Assembly (NCBI RefSeq): GCF_030816115.1
Contig: NZ_JAUSXQ010000001.1
Span: 2,542,001-2,606,000, forward strand
Length of the DNA stretch: 64,000 nucleotides
From: Chryseobacterium sp. W4I1
Lineage (GTDB): Bacteria; Bacteroidota; Bacteroidia; Flavobacteriales; Weeksellaceae
Reading direction: 5' to 3'
Shown: one piece after another, positions 8,481-17,467 of the stretch
How positions within the stretch are numbered: the first letter of the stretch is position 1
How the letters are laid out: the number at the start of each line of letters is the position of its first letter
The notes under the pieces: generated by a model
What the model was told of the DNA's origin: nothing
Database searches by the model: none
What the model saw: the letters and a program-made list of their open reading frames with translations, nothing else
Made by a program: the position numbers and the translations under genes

Positions 8481-8918
8481 ATGAAAGAGCAGAATTATAA
8501 AAATCACAGGAAGTTTTATCCTCCCCATCATTTCATTTATCTTCCGATATTGATCGTACTGGAAATTTATGGAATTTATAAAATTTGGGATAACAGAGAA
8601 AACGAACTGACATGGATTTTATTTTCAATTGTGATATTTCTCCTCTTCTACCTGGCTTTTATGACGAGGCAGCATTATGCTTTGGGACTGCAAAACCGTA
8701 TGGTAATCCTTGAATTTAAACAGCGGTATTTCGAAATTTTCGGAAAAAGGTCTGATGAAGTGGCAGAAAAGCTACGATTTGATCAGATTGCCGCATTAAG
8801 GTTTGCTTACGATGACGAATTCCGGGAGCTTCTGAACAAAGCCATCACTGAAAATATCTCCGGCGACGAGATTAAACGTTCTATCAAAAACTGGAAAGCT
8901 GACCATCAAAGAATATAA
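8481..8918 (+). CDS. DUF6526 family membrane protein
   Basis: This 145-residue protein opens with EQNYKNHRKFYPPHHFIYLP, which matches the DUF6526 family signature. Two transmembrane helices follow (about residues 18-36 and 44-62), then a soluble, charged, mainly helical C-terminus. Function is unknown. It heads a tight operon with a 55-residue lipoprotein and topoisomerase IB (gaps 21 and 9 nt). Confidence 0.8.
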   Translation: MKEQNYKNHRKFYPPHHFIYLPILIVLEIYGIYKIWDNRENELTWILFSIVIFLLFYLAFMTRQHYALGLQNRMVILEFKQRYFEIFGKRSDEVAEKLRFDQIAALRFAYDDEFRELLNKAITENISGDEIKRSIKNWKADHQRI

Positions 8919-8939
8919 TAACACCAAAATATTTATATC

Positions 8940-9107
8940 ATGAGAAAATTGACTTTATACAGTATGACCATATTTGTATTGCTTACACTAACCAGCTGTG
9001 AGGCAATAGAAACTATTTTTAAGGCTGGAATGTGGTGGGGAATTATTCTAGTCGTTGCAGTTGTAGTTGTCCTTTTTCTGATCTTTTCGAGGGGTAAGAA
9101 CTCTTAA
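8940..9107 (+). CDS. 55-residue lipoprotein with one C-terminal TM helix
   Basis: The product starts MRKLTLYSMTIFVLLTLTSC, a lipoprotein signal with the acylated Cys at residue 20. After a short linker (EAIETIFKAGMWWG) comes one very hydrophobic helix (IILVVAVVVVLFLIF) and a basic tail. Similar mini-proteins in this group are, as I recall, sometimes labelled phosphatidate cytidylyltransferase. Nothing at this length supports that activity. It is the second gene of the DUF6526-topoisomerase IB operon. Confidence 0.75.
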   Translation: MRKLTLYSMTIFVLLTLTSCEAIETIFKAGMWWGIILVVAVVVVLFLIFSRGKNS

Positions 9108-9116
9108 CCATTTTTT

Positions 9117-10223
9117 ATGGAGAAGAATACGGATCTGGAAATTATTTCTCACCTAAAGCCTTCAAAAATTGTCAAGATCATGAAGGATCCCGAGGCCTCC
9201 GCAAAGGCGGTACATCTTGTATATACCACCGATGCGGAAACGGCAGGGATTACCCGTAAAAAGAACGGGAAGAAGTATGCTTATTACAAGGACGGTGAAA
9301 AGCTTAAAGACAAGAATGAGATCAACAGGATCAACAGTCTGGTTATTCCTCCCGCATGGGAAAATGTCTGGATCTGTGCCCTGGATAACGGTCATCTTCA
9401 GGCCACCGGCTTTGATGTAAAAAAGAGAAAGCAGTACCGCTATCATCCTTTGTGGAGTGCTTTAAGAAATCATACCAAATTTTACAGAATGCTTCAGTTC
9501 GGGTATGCGCTTCCGGATATACGGCTTCATGTGGAACAGGATCTTGCTTTAAGAAATTTCGAGAAGAGAAAAATACTGGCCTTAATTGTAAGTTTAATGC
9601 AGCGTACGAATATCCGTATCGGTAATAATGCCTACGAAAAGCTGTATGGTTCCTTTGGTTTGACTACTTTAAAGGATAAGCATGTAAAAATTAACGGGCA
9701 AAAGATTTCGTTCTCATTTAAAGGAAAGAAAGGTGTTATGCACAATATCAATCTGAAAAGCAAGAGACTTTCCAGGTTAGTACAAAAATGCAAGGATATT
9801 CCGGGAAGGGAACTTTTCCAGTATTTTGATGATGAAGGAAACCGCCATTCTATTGACTCCGGGATGGTGAATGATTATATTAAAGAAATAAGCGGGGAAG
9901 ATTTCACTGCAAAGGATTTCAGGACCTGGTCCGGAACGGTGAGTGCCTTAATCGCTTTTAAAGAGATTGGCTACGCTGAAAATAACACGCAGTATAAAAA
10001 GAAAGTGAAAGAAGCTCTGGAAATCGTGGCTGAACATCTTGGAAATACCAGTACGGTTTGCAGAAAATATTATGTACATCCTTTGGTGATCAATCTTTAC
10101 GAAAATAATACAATCAAAAAGTACCTTGATGAATTGGAACAAATCGAAGAAAACGATGGAAAGGCCGGCCTGACACAAGAGGAAAAACTAGTGCTGAAGA
10201 TTCTTGAAAACGAAAAAATGTAG
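9117..10223 (+). CDS. DNA topoisomerase IB
   Basis: This is a poxvirus/eukaryote-like type IB topoisomerase, which relaxes DNA through a 3'-phosphotyrosyl intermediate without ATP. The 368 residues include the N-terminal domain with the GKKYAYYKDG and VIPPAWENVWIC motifs and a catalytic domain with Arg163/Arg167 (RTNIRIGN), the KGKKG lysine loop (202-206), Arg269 (DFRTWSG) and the nucleophile in CRKYYVHP. By comparison with the usual CRKSYIHP this is most likely Tyr319. It is the third gene of the operon, nine bases after the mini-lipoprotein. Confidence 0.93.
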   Translation: MEKNTDLEIISHLKPSKIVKIMKDPEASAKAVHLVYTTDAETAGITRKKNGKKYAYYKDGEKLKDKNEINRINSLVIPPAWENVWICALDNGHLQATGFDVKKRKQYRYHPLWSALRNHTKFYRMLQFGYALPDIRLHVEQDLALRNFEKRKILALIVSLMQRTNIRIGNNAYEKLYGSFGLTTLKDKHVKINGQKISFSFKGKKGVMHNINLKSKRLSRLVQKCKDIPGRELFQYFDDEGNRHSIDSGMVNDYIKEISGEDFTAKDFRTWSGTVSALIAFKEIGYAENNTQYKKKVKEALEIVAEHLGNTSTVCRKYYVHPLVINLYENNTIKKYLDELEQIEENDGKAGLTQEEKLVLKILENEKM

Positions 10224-10384
10224 GAAGGGTGAAAGATGAAAGAGTGAAGATGGAAGTATTGAAATTCCAATATCAGTTTTTAAGTTTTTATTCATCTATA
10301 ATGACCTCTTAATATCTATTTAAAAGGCATAAAGCAATTTCGGACAATCAGAATTTCTTTCCTCACTCTTCCGGCTTCCATTTT
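10222..10384. repeat. Inverted repeat with GGAAG/GAAAGA arms
   Basis: The left arm (10222-10257, AGGAAGGGTGAAAGATGAAA and on) and the right arm (10351-10384), read in reverse complement, share GAAGAGTGAGGAAAG/ATGGAAG-type sequence, about 90 nt apart. It begins at the stop codon of topoisomerase IB. A related element lies at 61830-61997. Confidence 0.5.
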
Positions 10385-11270
10385 ATACCGAAACTCTGTT
10401 CTTCAAAAAATGTGTTCTGTAATCTTTAGGGGTAATTCCTGCAATTTTCTTGAAAAGCTGAGTAAAGTGTGATGCGGTATGAAAGTTGAGTTCATAAGCT
10501 ATTTCTGCGATGTCCTTACTTGAATGGAGCAAGGCTTTACTGTAATTAATATCAATCTCATTAATCCATTGCTTCGGTGATTTTTGGGTTACATTTTTCA
10601 CACATTTATTAAGGTAGCTCTCCGTTACCGACAGTTTATCAGCATAAAAGGCCACCCGTTTTTCCGCTACGTGGTATTTAAACAAAAGATCACGGAACTG
10701 AAGCGAAAGTTCCATTGGGCGTGATGCCGATTTGTGATGACTATCTGAATCTGTGCTCAGCATTTTGATAAGAATCAAATGAAGCATTGTGACCACCACT
10801 TCATTAATGTTCAGGTTATTCAGCCAAAGTTCCTGTTCCAGGATCGGAAGCAACTGGGTGATGGTTCCGTAGGTAAGACTGTCCAGATTCAGGAATGGGG
10901 TCATGAAAAAAATGCTGCTTTTGTGCTTGGGTAATTCCTGTTCGGAAAGAATATTGTTTTCATAAGCCAGGAAAAATCCCTCAATATCGTCTGAGAGTTC
11001 TACGGTAGCCGTGATTGTTCCCTGTTTGATAAAGATCACACCGCCTTTTTCAGCATTATATTCTTTGTTTTCCAGATACTGCTTTATATGTCCCTTTGTC
11101 ACAAAAATAATAAAGTTAAAAGTGGTACGGTACGGGATCACCGGCATTAAAATCCCTTTAAGGTAGTTTTCGATGCGGTATAGCTGTATGTCTGCATTAT
11201 TAGCCAGTATTTTCTCCGTAATATTCGGAAGAAAAAGCTTTTTATACTGAAAATTGGATAGTATTTCCAT
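10383..11270 (-). CDS. AraC-family transcriptional regulator
   Basis: This 295-residue regulator has an N-terminal cupin-like sensory domain (about residues 20-130) and a C-terminal double helix-turn-helix of the AraC/XylS type. Recognisable HTH parts are EKRVAFYADKLSVTESYLNK (about 210-230) and the signature DIAEIAYELNFHTASHFTQLFK (about 255-276) followed by GITPKDYR. The effector is unknown. It lies downstream of the TonB receptor gene on the same strand with a 252-nt gap, so it probably has its own promoter. Confidence 0.92.
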   Translation of the reverse strand: MEILSNFQYKKLFLPNITEKILANNADIQLYRIENYLKGILMPVIPYRTTFNFIIFVTKGHIKQYLENKEYNAEKGGVIFIKQGTITATVELSDDIEGFFLAYENNILSEQELPKHKSSIFFMTPFLNLDSLTYGTITQLLPILEQELWLNNLNINEVVVTMLHLILIKMLSTDSDSHHKSASRPMELSLQFRDLLFKYHVAEKRVAFYADKLSVTESYLNKCVKNVTQKSPKQWINEIDINYSKALLHSSKDIAEIAYELNFHTASHFTQLFKKIAGITPKDYRTHFLKNRVSV

Positions 11271-11522
11271 GATTAATTATTGATGCAAATTTGATGCTGA
11301 ATTATTTTGTATTTATGTATTCAGGTAAAATGTATTAATGATTTGATAGGACAGTGTTTACAATAATGTTTAAATCTGAATCTTAAGGTTTATAAGTTTT
11401 AGAAACAGTAAAATGAGTTTTATTTTAAGATTGGATAATTTTTTCTTAATAGTTAAAATACATCTTAAAATAGTATTCTCATTCATGAATACACAAATAC
11501 ATTTTACATGAATACACTTAAG

Positions 11523-13769
11523 TTAAAATTTATAATACACTCCCATTCTTACTCCAAACGGACTTCCCGGAGTATAAGTAAGGTCTGTGATAGGTTCTGC
11601 TTCGCCTTTTAATTGGGTTTCTGTCGCAAACTGAGCTTCGTTCCATCGGACGTTGAAGAGGTTGTTTACCTGGATATTTGCTCCCCATTTCTGACGGTTG
11701 TAAGAAAGCATCAGATCGTTGACGAAATACGCTTTTGTTTTGATGCTGTTATCCTCTACAGCCGGCCTTGAGCCAAGATACCTGTACTGAAGTCCCAATG
11801 AAAAGCCATGAAGAAAATCCCAGTTGACGGAGCCTGTGCTGGTTACTACCGGAGCTAATGGAACATAATCCTGTCCTTTTTCTTCTTCAATAAATCTGGC
11901 ATGAGAATAATTAAGATCTGCATTTAGATAGAAATTTTCAAGTGGCTGGAAACGGATTCCCAAATCTGCCCCGAAACGCTGTGATTTTCCGGATGGCTCT
12001 ACTACAGCATCATCACCAACATATACGAATTCCTGCTGCAGATACATATACCATAAAGCAGGTGTAATAATCAGTGATTTGAAAGGATGGAGTCTCGCTC
12101 CAAGATCTCCGCCGATAGAATACGGAAGTGTTTTCTGATCAGGATTCGGAACGACTACTCTCAGGTCATTGGAATGAAATCCCATTCCGGTCTTCAAAAA
12201 CCACATGACGTTATCACTCTGAGCATAAGAGAAATTAAGTTTCGGGCTTAATCTTGTTGCTTCTTTTGACTGTCCGGAAGGAAGTTGTTCAGTATCCAGC
12301 AGATTATGCATATTAAACATAAAATGATCCACTCTTAAGGCTGGATTGACGGTCCATTTTCCCGTCTTCCATATCAATCCGGAATAGACATGAAGGTTCG
12401 TTTCAGTTCCGTTTACGTCGGCTTTTCTGTCCAGGAGAAGATCTCTGTGATAGACATGATTGAGCTGCAAAGTATTAATATCATCATTTCTTAAACCTAC
12501 TCCAGAAATCCAATTCAATGAGCTGTTTCCAAGAGTAAAGCTTTTGGTATATTTCACCTCAGCTCCGTAAATATTTCTGCCATCTGTCTGTTGAATCTCA
12601 TCACCATGGTCTTTATCTTTTAAATAAAAAGTAAAATCAGAATACAGATTAAAATTATACTTTGAATAAAATGCCATTGCATCAATCTGTTCGGAATCTG
12701 AAATAATATGTTTAAAATTCATCTGAAGATTGGTTCTTGACGTTTTTCCGCCTTCTGTAGAATCAATGCTTCCCCACCGACCAATCATTCCTTCATCTAC
12801 GGCACGTTCAGGAATCTGTCCGGACGCATTCCAGGAAGAATTAAATGTTGAGAACTGGATATTGAAATAATCCTTATCGGTGATCCACTGATTGTATTTT
12901 CCGAAAATATTGACCCTGTTAAAATTCTGCTTTACATCAAAAGGCCCGTCAGTATAGTTGTATTCTGCTGCCAGATAAGCATTTTTTCTTCCCGTATCAT
13001 CATGCAGAATGTTGAACATTCCGAGAATCCTTTTTGAATTGAATGAGCCCCCTTCCAATTTGACCATACTGTTTTTCAACCCATTATAGGTTTGAAAATC
13101 AACGTATCCAGCTGTATTAAAATCTCCACGATCCATATAATATGCTCCTTTTCCAAAATCAATGTTGTTGACGGTTTCAGGAATCACAAAATGCAGATCC
13201 GAATAACCCTGTCCATGGGCATGGGAAACAATATTAACAGGCATTCCGTCTACATTCACACTAACATCTGTACCATGATCTGCATCAAAACCTCTTAGGA
13301 AAAGCTGCTCCGCCTTTCCACCTCCTGCATGCTGTGCAATGAACAATCCCGGAACTTTTCTCAACAGATCCTGTGCAGAATTAACGGGAAATTTGTTTAA
13401 ATCAACTTTTGTAATAGCTGATAAAAACGAACTATGATTAATAGCCACTTCAGAGATCTGATAGGGCTTATGCTGTAAAAAAATAACCTTATTTTGATCA
13501 TGATCATTGTTCACCACCCACGTTACCTCATCATATCCCTGACGACCGATGACTAATGTGTCCGGAAGGCTGGCAACAGGAAGCGTAAAAGTCCCGTCGC
13601 TTCCCGAATGGGTATGGGTGTTTCCGTGGTTGTATTTTATAAGGACATCCGCAATGGGAAATTGGTCATCTGCATCCTTTATAGCCAGTTTTTTTTCTGT
13701 TTCCTGGGCAGATATTTTTCCGTTAAAAGCCAATGCCAGAAATACAGCTGCTATTTTAGTTATCTTCAT
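11523..13769 (-). CDS. TonB-dependent receptor, probable metal (nickel) receptor
   Basis: This 748-residue outer-membrane receptor has a signal peptide (MKITKIAAVFLALAFNGKISA), a carboxypeptidase-like regulatory domain (about 25-100), a plug domain (VNSAQDLLRKVPGLFI, then LFLRGFDADHGTDVSVNVDG) and a beta-barrel ending in aromatic VRMGVYYKF. Several His-containing stretches (NTHTHSG, VSHAHGQGY) would suit metal or metallophore ligands. It is the last gene of the urease island, after the urea channel and NicO permease. Nickel uptake is therefore the best guess, inferred only from position. An upstream in-frame ATG at 13835 would put 22 unlikely residues before the signal peptide. Confidence 0.85.
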   Translation of the reverse strand: MKITKIAAVFLALAFNGKISAQETEKKLAIKDADDQFPIADVLIKYNHGNTHTHSGSDGTFTLPVASLPDTLVIGRQGYDEVTWVVNNDHDQNKVIFLQHKPYQISEVAINHSSFLSAITKVDLNKFPVNSAQDLLRKVPGLFIAQHAGGGKAEQLFLRGFDADHGTDVSVNVDGMPVNIVSHAHGQGYSDLHFVIPETVNNIDFGKGAYYMDRGDFNTAGYVDFQTYNGLKNSMVKLEGGSFNSKRILGMFNILHDDTGRKNAYLAAEYNYTDGPFDVKQNFNRVNIFGKYNQWITDKDYFNIQFSTFNSSWNASGQIPERAVDEGMIGRWGSIDSTEGGKTSRTNLQMNFKHIISDSEQIDAMAFYSKYNFNLYSDFTFYLKDKDHGDEIQQTDGRNIYGAEVKYTKSFTLGNSSLNWISGVGLRNDDINTLQLNHVYHRDLLLDRKADVNGTETNLHVYSGLIWKTGKWTVNPALRVDHFMFNMHNLLDTEQLPSGQSKEATRLSPKLNFSYAQSDNVMWFLKTGMGFHSNDLRVVVPNPDQKTLPYSIGGDLGARLHPFKSLIITPALWYMYLQQEFVYVGDDAVVEPSGKSQRFGADLGIRFQPLENFYLNADLNYSHARFIEEEKGQDYVPLAPVVTSTGSVNWDFLHGFSLGLQYRYLGSRPAVEDNSIKTKAYFVNDLMLSYNRQKWGANIQVNNLFNVRWNEAQFATETQLKGEAEPITDLTYTPGSPFGVRMGVYYKF

Positions 13770-13786
13770 TTTTTTTAAATATTTTT

Positions 13787-13880
13787 TAGAGTCTAGAATC
13801 AAGAGCCAAGAAGCAAGACTGCATATGCCAGACATCAGACTTGAGATTTTAGATTTTAGATTTTAGATTTTAGATTTTTA
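13787..13880. repeat. CAAGAGCCAAG-type repeat with a GATTTTA tandem array
   Basis: The stretch contains AATCAAGAGCCAAGAAGCAA and CCAGACATCAGAC, both recurring at 14886-14962. It then holds a tandem 7-mer, GATTTTA, about five copies at 13845-13880. It lies between the urea channel gene and the TonB receptor gene. Confidence 0.65.
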
Positions 13881-13963
13881 GTATGAATTGGAACCTGATA
13901 TCAATATTGTACTGTATATTGCTGCTTACTCCAATCTTTCTTACTATCAATCACCGAAACTAT

Positions 13964-14869
13964 CTACTCAGTTCTTCTTTTTTTAAATAATTTCTGTATT
14001 AAAAGGGTGATACACGTGCCCAGAACAAATGGAAAAGTCAGGACACCGCCTACTTCGTTCAAGGTATTATGATCTACCAGCAGGTCGTCAATCGCAACTG
14101 TAATGGCCACAGCTATCAGCACCCAGAGTCCGTTTTTCTTTTTAAATCCTGAAAAAACGATCGCTGAAAGCACCGCGTTGAATCCGAAAAGTCCCATGTG
14201 GATCTTCTCAATGGGTTCACCATTCATATGAGAAAGGTAAGCTCCTAAAACAGCACCTGCAAAACCATACAATGCAGCAGCAGGCGAACTGATAAAAACC
14301 GCTACGAAGAAAATAATCCCGGAAAGTATTCCTCCCTGAAATATCACTTCTCCAAATGCATTGGTACAAGTAAGGAAATCATCGTAATCTGCCGGCTCTG
14401 CTGTTGCGGAGATCATTTCTGAAGGTGGAATTTGTGTAAAATGATGCAATACAAATACACAGACCCACGTAATGATAATGAAAGGAAACGTGAATACGGG
14501 AATTTTTTTCTGAATGAAAAAATGCTGAATTACTGCCGCCAAAGCGCCACCCAATATGATAATTATCCAAATAAGTAATGTTGTCTGAAAGATGAAGGAG
14601 AGCGCCACCCCCACTAAAGCCGCACTAAAACCATATAATCCGGCATTGATCTCTGACAGATCATATTTAAGCTTCATTGCAGTGAGTGTTCCGGCTGCGG
14701 TTGAAAGAAGAACAGCAACACCGCCTTCCCAACTTCCTATAAAAATGCCGATGAGGAATAAGAGTCCTGTCCATCTGTTTTCCTGAAGCATAATCTGCCC
14801 GATTCCTTTTAGAATATTGTCGATAAAAGGTTGTTTTTTGAAAAATTCGTCCATAGTTTTTTTAGTCAT
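13964..14869 (-). CDS. Urea transporter (UT family)
   Basis: This 301-residue, very hydrophobic protein belongs to the urea transporter/channel family, with around ten membrane segments in two inverted halves. Visible are repeated small-residue-rich helices such as GLYGFSAALVGVAL and GLFGFNAVLSAIVF, the paired motifs typical of the family, and a basic C-terminus. It should let urea pass down its gradient to the cytoplasmic urease. A second in-frame ATG at 14854 is possible. It sits between the NicO permease and the TonB receptor, separated from each by about 195 nt of repeat-containing DNA. Confidence 0.87.
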   Translation of the reverse strand: MTKKTMDEFFKKQPFIDNILKGIGQIMLQENRWTGLLFLIGIFIGSWEGGVAVLLSTAAGTLTAMKLKYDLSEINAGLYGFSAALVGVALSFIFQTTLLIWIIIILGGALAAVIQHFFIQKKIPVFTFPFIIITWVCVFVLHHFTQIPPSEMISATAEPADYDDFLTCTNAFGEVIFQGGILSGIIFFVAVFISSPAAALYGFAGAVLGAYLSHMNGEPIEKIHMGLFGFNAVLSAIVFSGFKKKNGLWVLIAVAITVAIDDLLVDHNTLNEVGGVLTFPFVLGTCITLLIQKLFKKRRTE

Positions 14870-14885
14870 ATAGTATTTATTAATA

Positions 14886-14962
14886 AGAGTTTAAGAGTCA
14901 AGAAACAAGAGCCAAGAATCAAGATTTTAGACGTCAGATTTCAGACACAAGACATCAGACCG
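14886..14962. repeat. CAAGAGCCAAG-type repeat, second copy
   Basis: GAGTCAAGAAACAAGAGCCA, then AGAATCAAGATTTTAGA and AGACATCAGAC, recur from the element at 13787-13880. Together the two copies bracket the urea transporter gene. Confidence 0.6.
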
Positions 14963-15031
14963 TAAGTCATTAACTTAATTACTAGTAACCAGCAACTGAC
15001 AACTAAAACTCATTCACTCTCAACCCCTGAA

Positions 15032-15066
15032 ATTCTCCAACTTCGAAACCCGAAACCCGCATCACG
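15032..15066. repeat. Intergenic repeat with CTTCGAAACCCGAAACCCGC core
   Basis: This short element abuts the stop codon of the NicO permease gene. Its reverse complement (GATGCGGGTTTCG and on) is matched with a gap at 44737-44763 (GATGCGTGTTTCGAGGTTAG). Confidence 0.45.
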
Positions 15067-15768
15067 TCACCATCCCAGAAACACCATCCCTATTCCGCAG
15101 ACTGTTACAACAGCACCGCTCACCATGCCCATATACCTTTCCAGTTTTTCTGTATTGAATAAGGTTGAGTAGCCATAACGCCCTAAAAGAACCATTCCCA
15201 GCATTGTTAGAACGGTTGTTATGGTAAATGAAGTGACCAAAACCGCTATTTCAGACATGGAATGTTTTACGCCGGAATAGAATAGTAGTGGAATTAGTGG
15301 CTCGCTAGGCCCCATTACGAAGATCATGAAAAGCACTAAAGGGGTTACTTTTATTCTTTTTTGCGGCATTACCATTTCCGTGTGATTATGTTCATAAACG
15401 TAAACATCGTCACCCATGACATCAAAATGTTTGTGAGGTTTATTTCTGATAGCCTGGATCAATCCATAGATCAAGTAAACGCCTCCAAATATCAGCAAAG
15501 CCCATCCTGAAAAATTACCTCTGAGATCCTGAAACCATGAGATCTTATTGAGCTGCCAGCCCAAAAACACTCCGATGAACCCCAAAATCAAGGAGCTCAA
15601 CACGTGTCCGAATCCACAGACAACGGTTAAAACTGCGGTTTTCATTCCGCTCCATTTTTTAGATTTTGAAATGACAATGAACGGCAGATAATGATCCGGT
15701 CCTGAGGCGGTGTGTATAAAGCTTATTGAGATGGCACTTATGAGAAGTGCCCAAACTGTAGTGTCCAT
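15067..15768 (-). CDS. NicO/UreH-type nickel permease in the urease locus
   Basis: This 233-residue polytopic membrane protein carries the HTASGPDHYLPF motif (residues 19-30), the HX5D-type signature seen in NicO/RcnA/UreH-like metal transporters. Six or so hydrophobic helices follow, and the central loop contains His-rich stretches (NKPHKHFDV, YEHNHTEM). A second motif, VMGPSEPLIPLLFY, is also typical. It probably moves nickel across the inner membrane for urease. It is the first gene after ureD, with a 237-nt gap holding repeats. Some databases label the family as TauE/SafE-like or UreH. Confidence 0.82.
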   Translation of the reverse strand: MDTTVWALLISAISISFIHTASGPDHYLPFIVISKSKKWSGMKTAVLTVVCGFGHVLSSLILGFIGVFLGWQLNKISWFQDLRGNFSGWALLIFGGVYLIYGLIQAIRNKPHKHFDVMGDDVYVYEHNHTEMVMPQKRIKVTPLVLFMIFVMGPSEPLIPLLFYSGVKHSMSEIAVLVTSFTITTVLTMLGMVLLGRYGYSTLFNTEKLERYMGMVSGAVVTVCGIGMVFLGW

Positions 15769-15799
15769 TTTTTGTTTTTGTTTTTTCCAGTTATTTAGG

Positions 15800-15859
15800 T
15801 TTTGGCTAAAGCCTTGGTTGATGTTTTTATTTTTGATCGGGCTAAAGCCCGATCCTATT
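15800..15859. repeat. GGCTAAAGCC palindromic repeat, copy 1
   Basis: TTGGCTAAAGCC at 15802-15813 is followed by the perfect palindrome CGGGCTAAAGCCCG at 15838-15851 and ATCCTATT. The same two-part arrangement recurs at 34061-34121. Confidence 0.7.
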
Positions 15860-15931
15860 GAATAATGAGGTCTTTTGATTTAATTGAAATCTCTTAATTG
15901 CTCTTGTTCAAAATGATCTGATCTTTGGCCA

Positions 15932-15965
15932 GGACCGGGCTAAAGCCCGCTCCCATTCATTGAAT
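15932..15965. repeat. GGCTAAAGCC palindromic repeat, copy 2
   Basis: CGGGCTAAAGCCCG at 15936-15949 is followed by CTCCCATTCATTGAAT. The core is identical to copy 1, about 100 nt away in the same intergenic gap. Confidence 0.7.
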
Positions 15966-16005
15966 AATTGTTTGGTTTTAATTCAAAATAATAGTCATCA
16001 ATTAT

Positions 16006-16794
16006 TTATTCCAATGACCAAAGGATTTCCTGAACCCGAAGGAAAAAATTGTACATCAATTCTCCCCCATGTCCTAAAGCTCTTACAACAAAACCATTCT
16101 CTTCAATAGCAGAAACGCCGGCTTCCATTTCGTCCCTGTGTTCTGTTGCCAGTTCTACAATCGTTTCAATCAGACTATTTTTATCAACATTTTCTTTTGT
16201 ACTGTAGAAAATAAGGTTTCCCTGATGCGTATACTGTTCGAGGTTTCCAATGCAGTTAATTGGGAACAGGTCGGGCTGAATAACAACATTGTCTTTAATC
16301 ACCAGCTTATTTTTATGATAGATCTGCATCAGATTCTGAAAACGTTTTAGTTTAAACACCTCACCATAATGTTTTCTTCCACAGGTAATGATCTCACTGA
16401 TGATAATCTGACTATTTTTTCCGACATGGATATTGGCCCTACTTTCAAAGTTAGAGTCTTCGTGTGGAACTACAGGATGCGGAACGTAAGCAAAAGAGGT
16501 ATTTTCTTCCATTTTTACATTGAGCTCCTGAACCGCCTTATCCTTCATATTGAACAGCCGCTGATACGACTGCGACTGCAATTGGAGTGAAGCTCCTTTT
16601 TCAAGTTCAACGTTCAGATGATAGCGGTCTCCGTCCAGAATTCCGGGAGAGGAGCTCATTACCATCTGATATAGCTTATTGTCGCTTTTCCGCTGTCCTA
16701 CGGAAACTACCCTGAACGGAAGTGAAACATAGAGATCTTTCACATAAGACTCTCCCTCCTTGAATCCTGCAATGATATGTAAACGGCTGTCCAT
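16006..16794 (-). CDS. ureD: Urease accessory protein UreD
   Basis: UreD (UreH in some species) is the scaffold that holds apo-urease and joins UreF and UreG during nickel insertion. The 262 residues match family size and show the typical start and the motifs SSPGILDGDRYHLNVELEKG (about 48-67) and SFAYVPHPVVPHEDSNF (about 101-117), a hallmark of the family. It is cytoplasmic. The gene directly adjoins ureG (no gap between ureG stop and ureD start), so the two are almost certainly co-translated. Confidence 0.94.
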   Translation of the reverse strand: MDSRLHIIAGFKEGESYVKDLYVSLPFRVVSVGQRKSDNKLYQMVMSSSPGILDGDRYHLNVELEKGASLQLQSQSYQRLFNMKDKAVQELNVKMEENTSFAYVPHPVVPHEDSNFESRANIHVGKNSQIIISEIITCGRKHYGEVFKLKRFQNLMQIYHKNKLVIKDNVVIQPDLFPINCIGNLEQYTHQGNLIFYSTKENVDKNSLIETIVELATEHRDEMEAGVSAIEENGFVVRALGHGGELMYNFFLRVQEILWSLE

Positions 16795-17433
16795 TTATCT
16801 TACCAGATTCGGTTCTTCACATTCCTCCAGAAGCGCATACTTTTTGATCCATCCGATCACTTTTTCCAGGCCTTCATCTGTTTTAAGATTGGTGAAAACA
16901 AAAGGATTTCCGTTTCTCATTCTTCTGGCATCTCTTTCCATTACTTCAAGGCTTGCCCCTACGTGCGGAGCAAGATCTATTTTATTAATGATCAGTAAGT
17001 CTGATCTGGTAATGCCGGGACCTCCTTTTCTTGGAATTTTTTCTCCTTCAGCTACATCAATAATGAAGATCATGACATCGGCAAGATCAGGACTGAATGT
17101 AGCTGATAGATTATCACCTCCGCTTTCAATTAATACCAGCTCGATATCCGGAAAACGGGCGGCAAGCTCATCTACAGCTTCCAGATTCATACTTGCATCT
17201 TCACGGATGGCGGTGTGTGGACATCCTCCTGTTTCTACACCAATGATTCTTTCGTGTGGCAGAAGGCTGTTTTTAGCCATAAATTCAGCATCTTCTTTGG
17301 TATAAATATCATTGGTAATCACCCCAAGGTCATATTTTCCGAACATTTTTCGGCTTAAACGTTCCAGCAATGCTGTTTTTCCTGAACCTACAGGTCCAGC
17401 CACCCCTACTTTTATATATTTTCTATTGTTCAT
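16795..17433 (-). CDS. ureG: Urease accessory GTPase UreG
   Basis: UreG is the GTPase that delivers nickel to urease in the UreDFG complex. The 212 residues contain the P-loop GPVGSGKT (13-20), the CPH nickel-binding triad in [16 protein letters not shown], the [17 protein letters not shown] switch region and the guanine motif NKIDL. All key residues seem intact and the length is normal. It lies 34 nt after ureF and abuts ureD. Confidence 0.97.
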   Translation of the reverse strand: MNNRKYIKVGVAGPVGSGKTALLERLSRKMFGKYDLGVITNDIYTKEDAEFMAKNSLLPHERIIGVETGGCPHTAIREDASMNLEAVDELAARFPDIELVLIESGGDNLSATFSPDLADVMIFIIDVAEGEKIPRKGGPGITRSDLLIINKIDLAPHVGASLEVMERDARRMRNGNPFVFTNLKTDEGLEKVIGWIKKYALLEECEEPNLVR

Positions 17434-17467
17434 TTTTCTGTTTTAATTAATCGTAAATATTTATTTT

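Noticed and set aside
8940..9107. Annotation of the 55-residue protein as phosphatidate cytidylyltransferase
   Set aside because: The protein has only a lipobox and one membrane helix; no catalytic motif of that enzyme is present.
13845..13880. Tandem GATTTTA units considered as a CRISPR array
   Set aside because: Unit of 7 bp without spacers and no cas genes; a simple tandem repeat.
16760..17305. A 181-codon plus-strand frame across ureG
   Set aside because: It is antisense to an intact ureG with all GTPase motifs.
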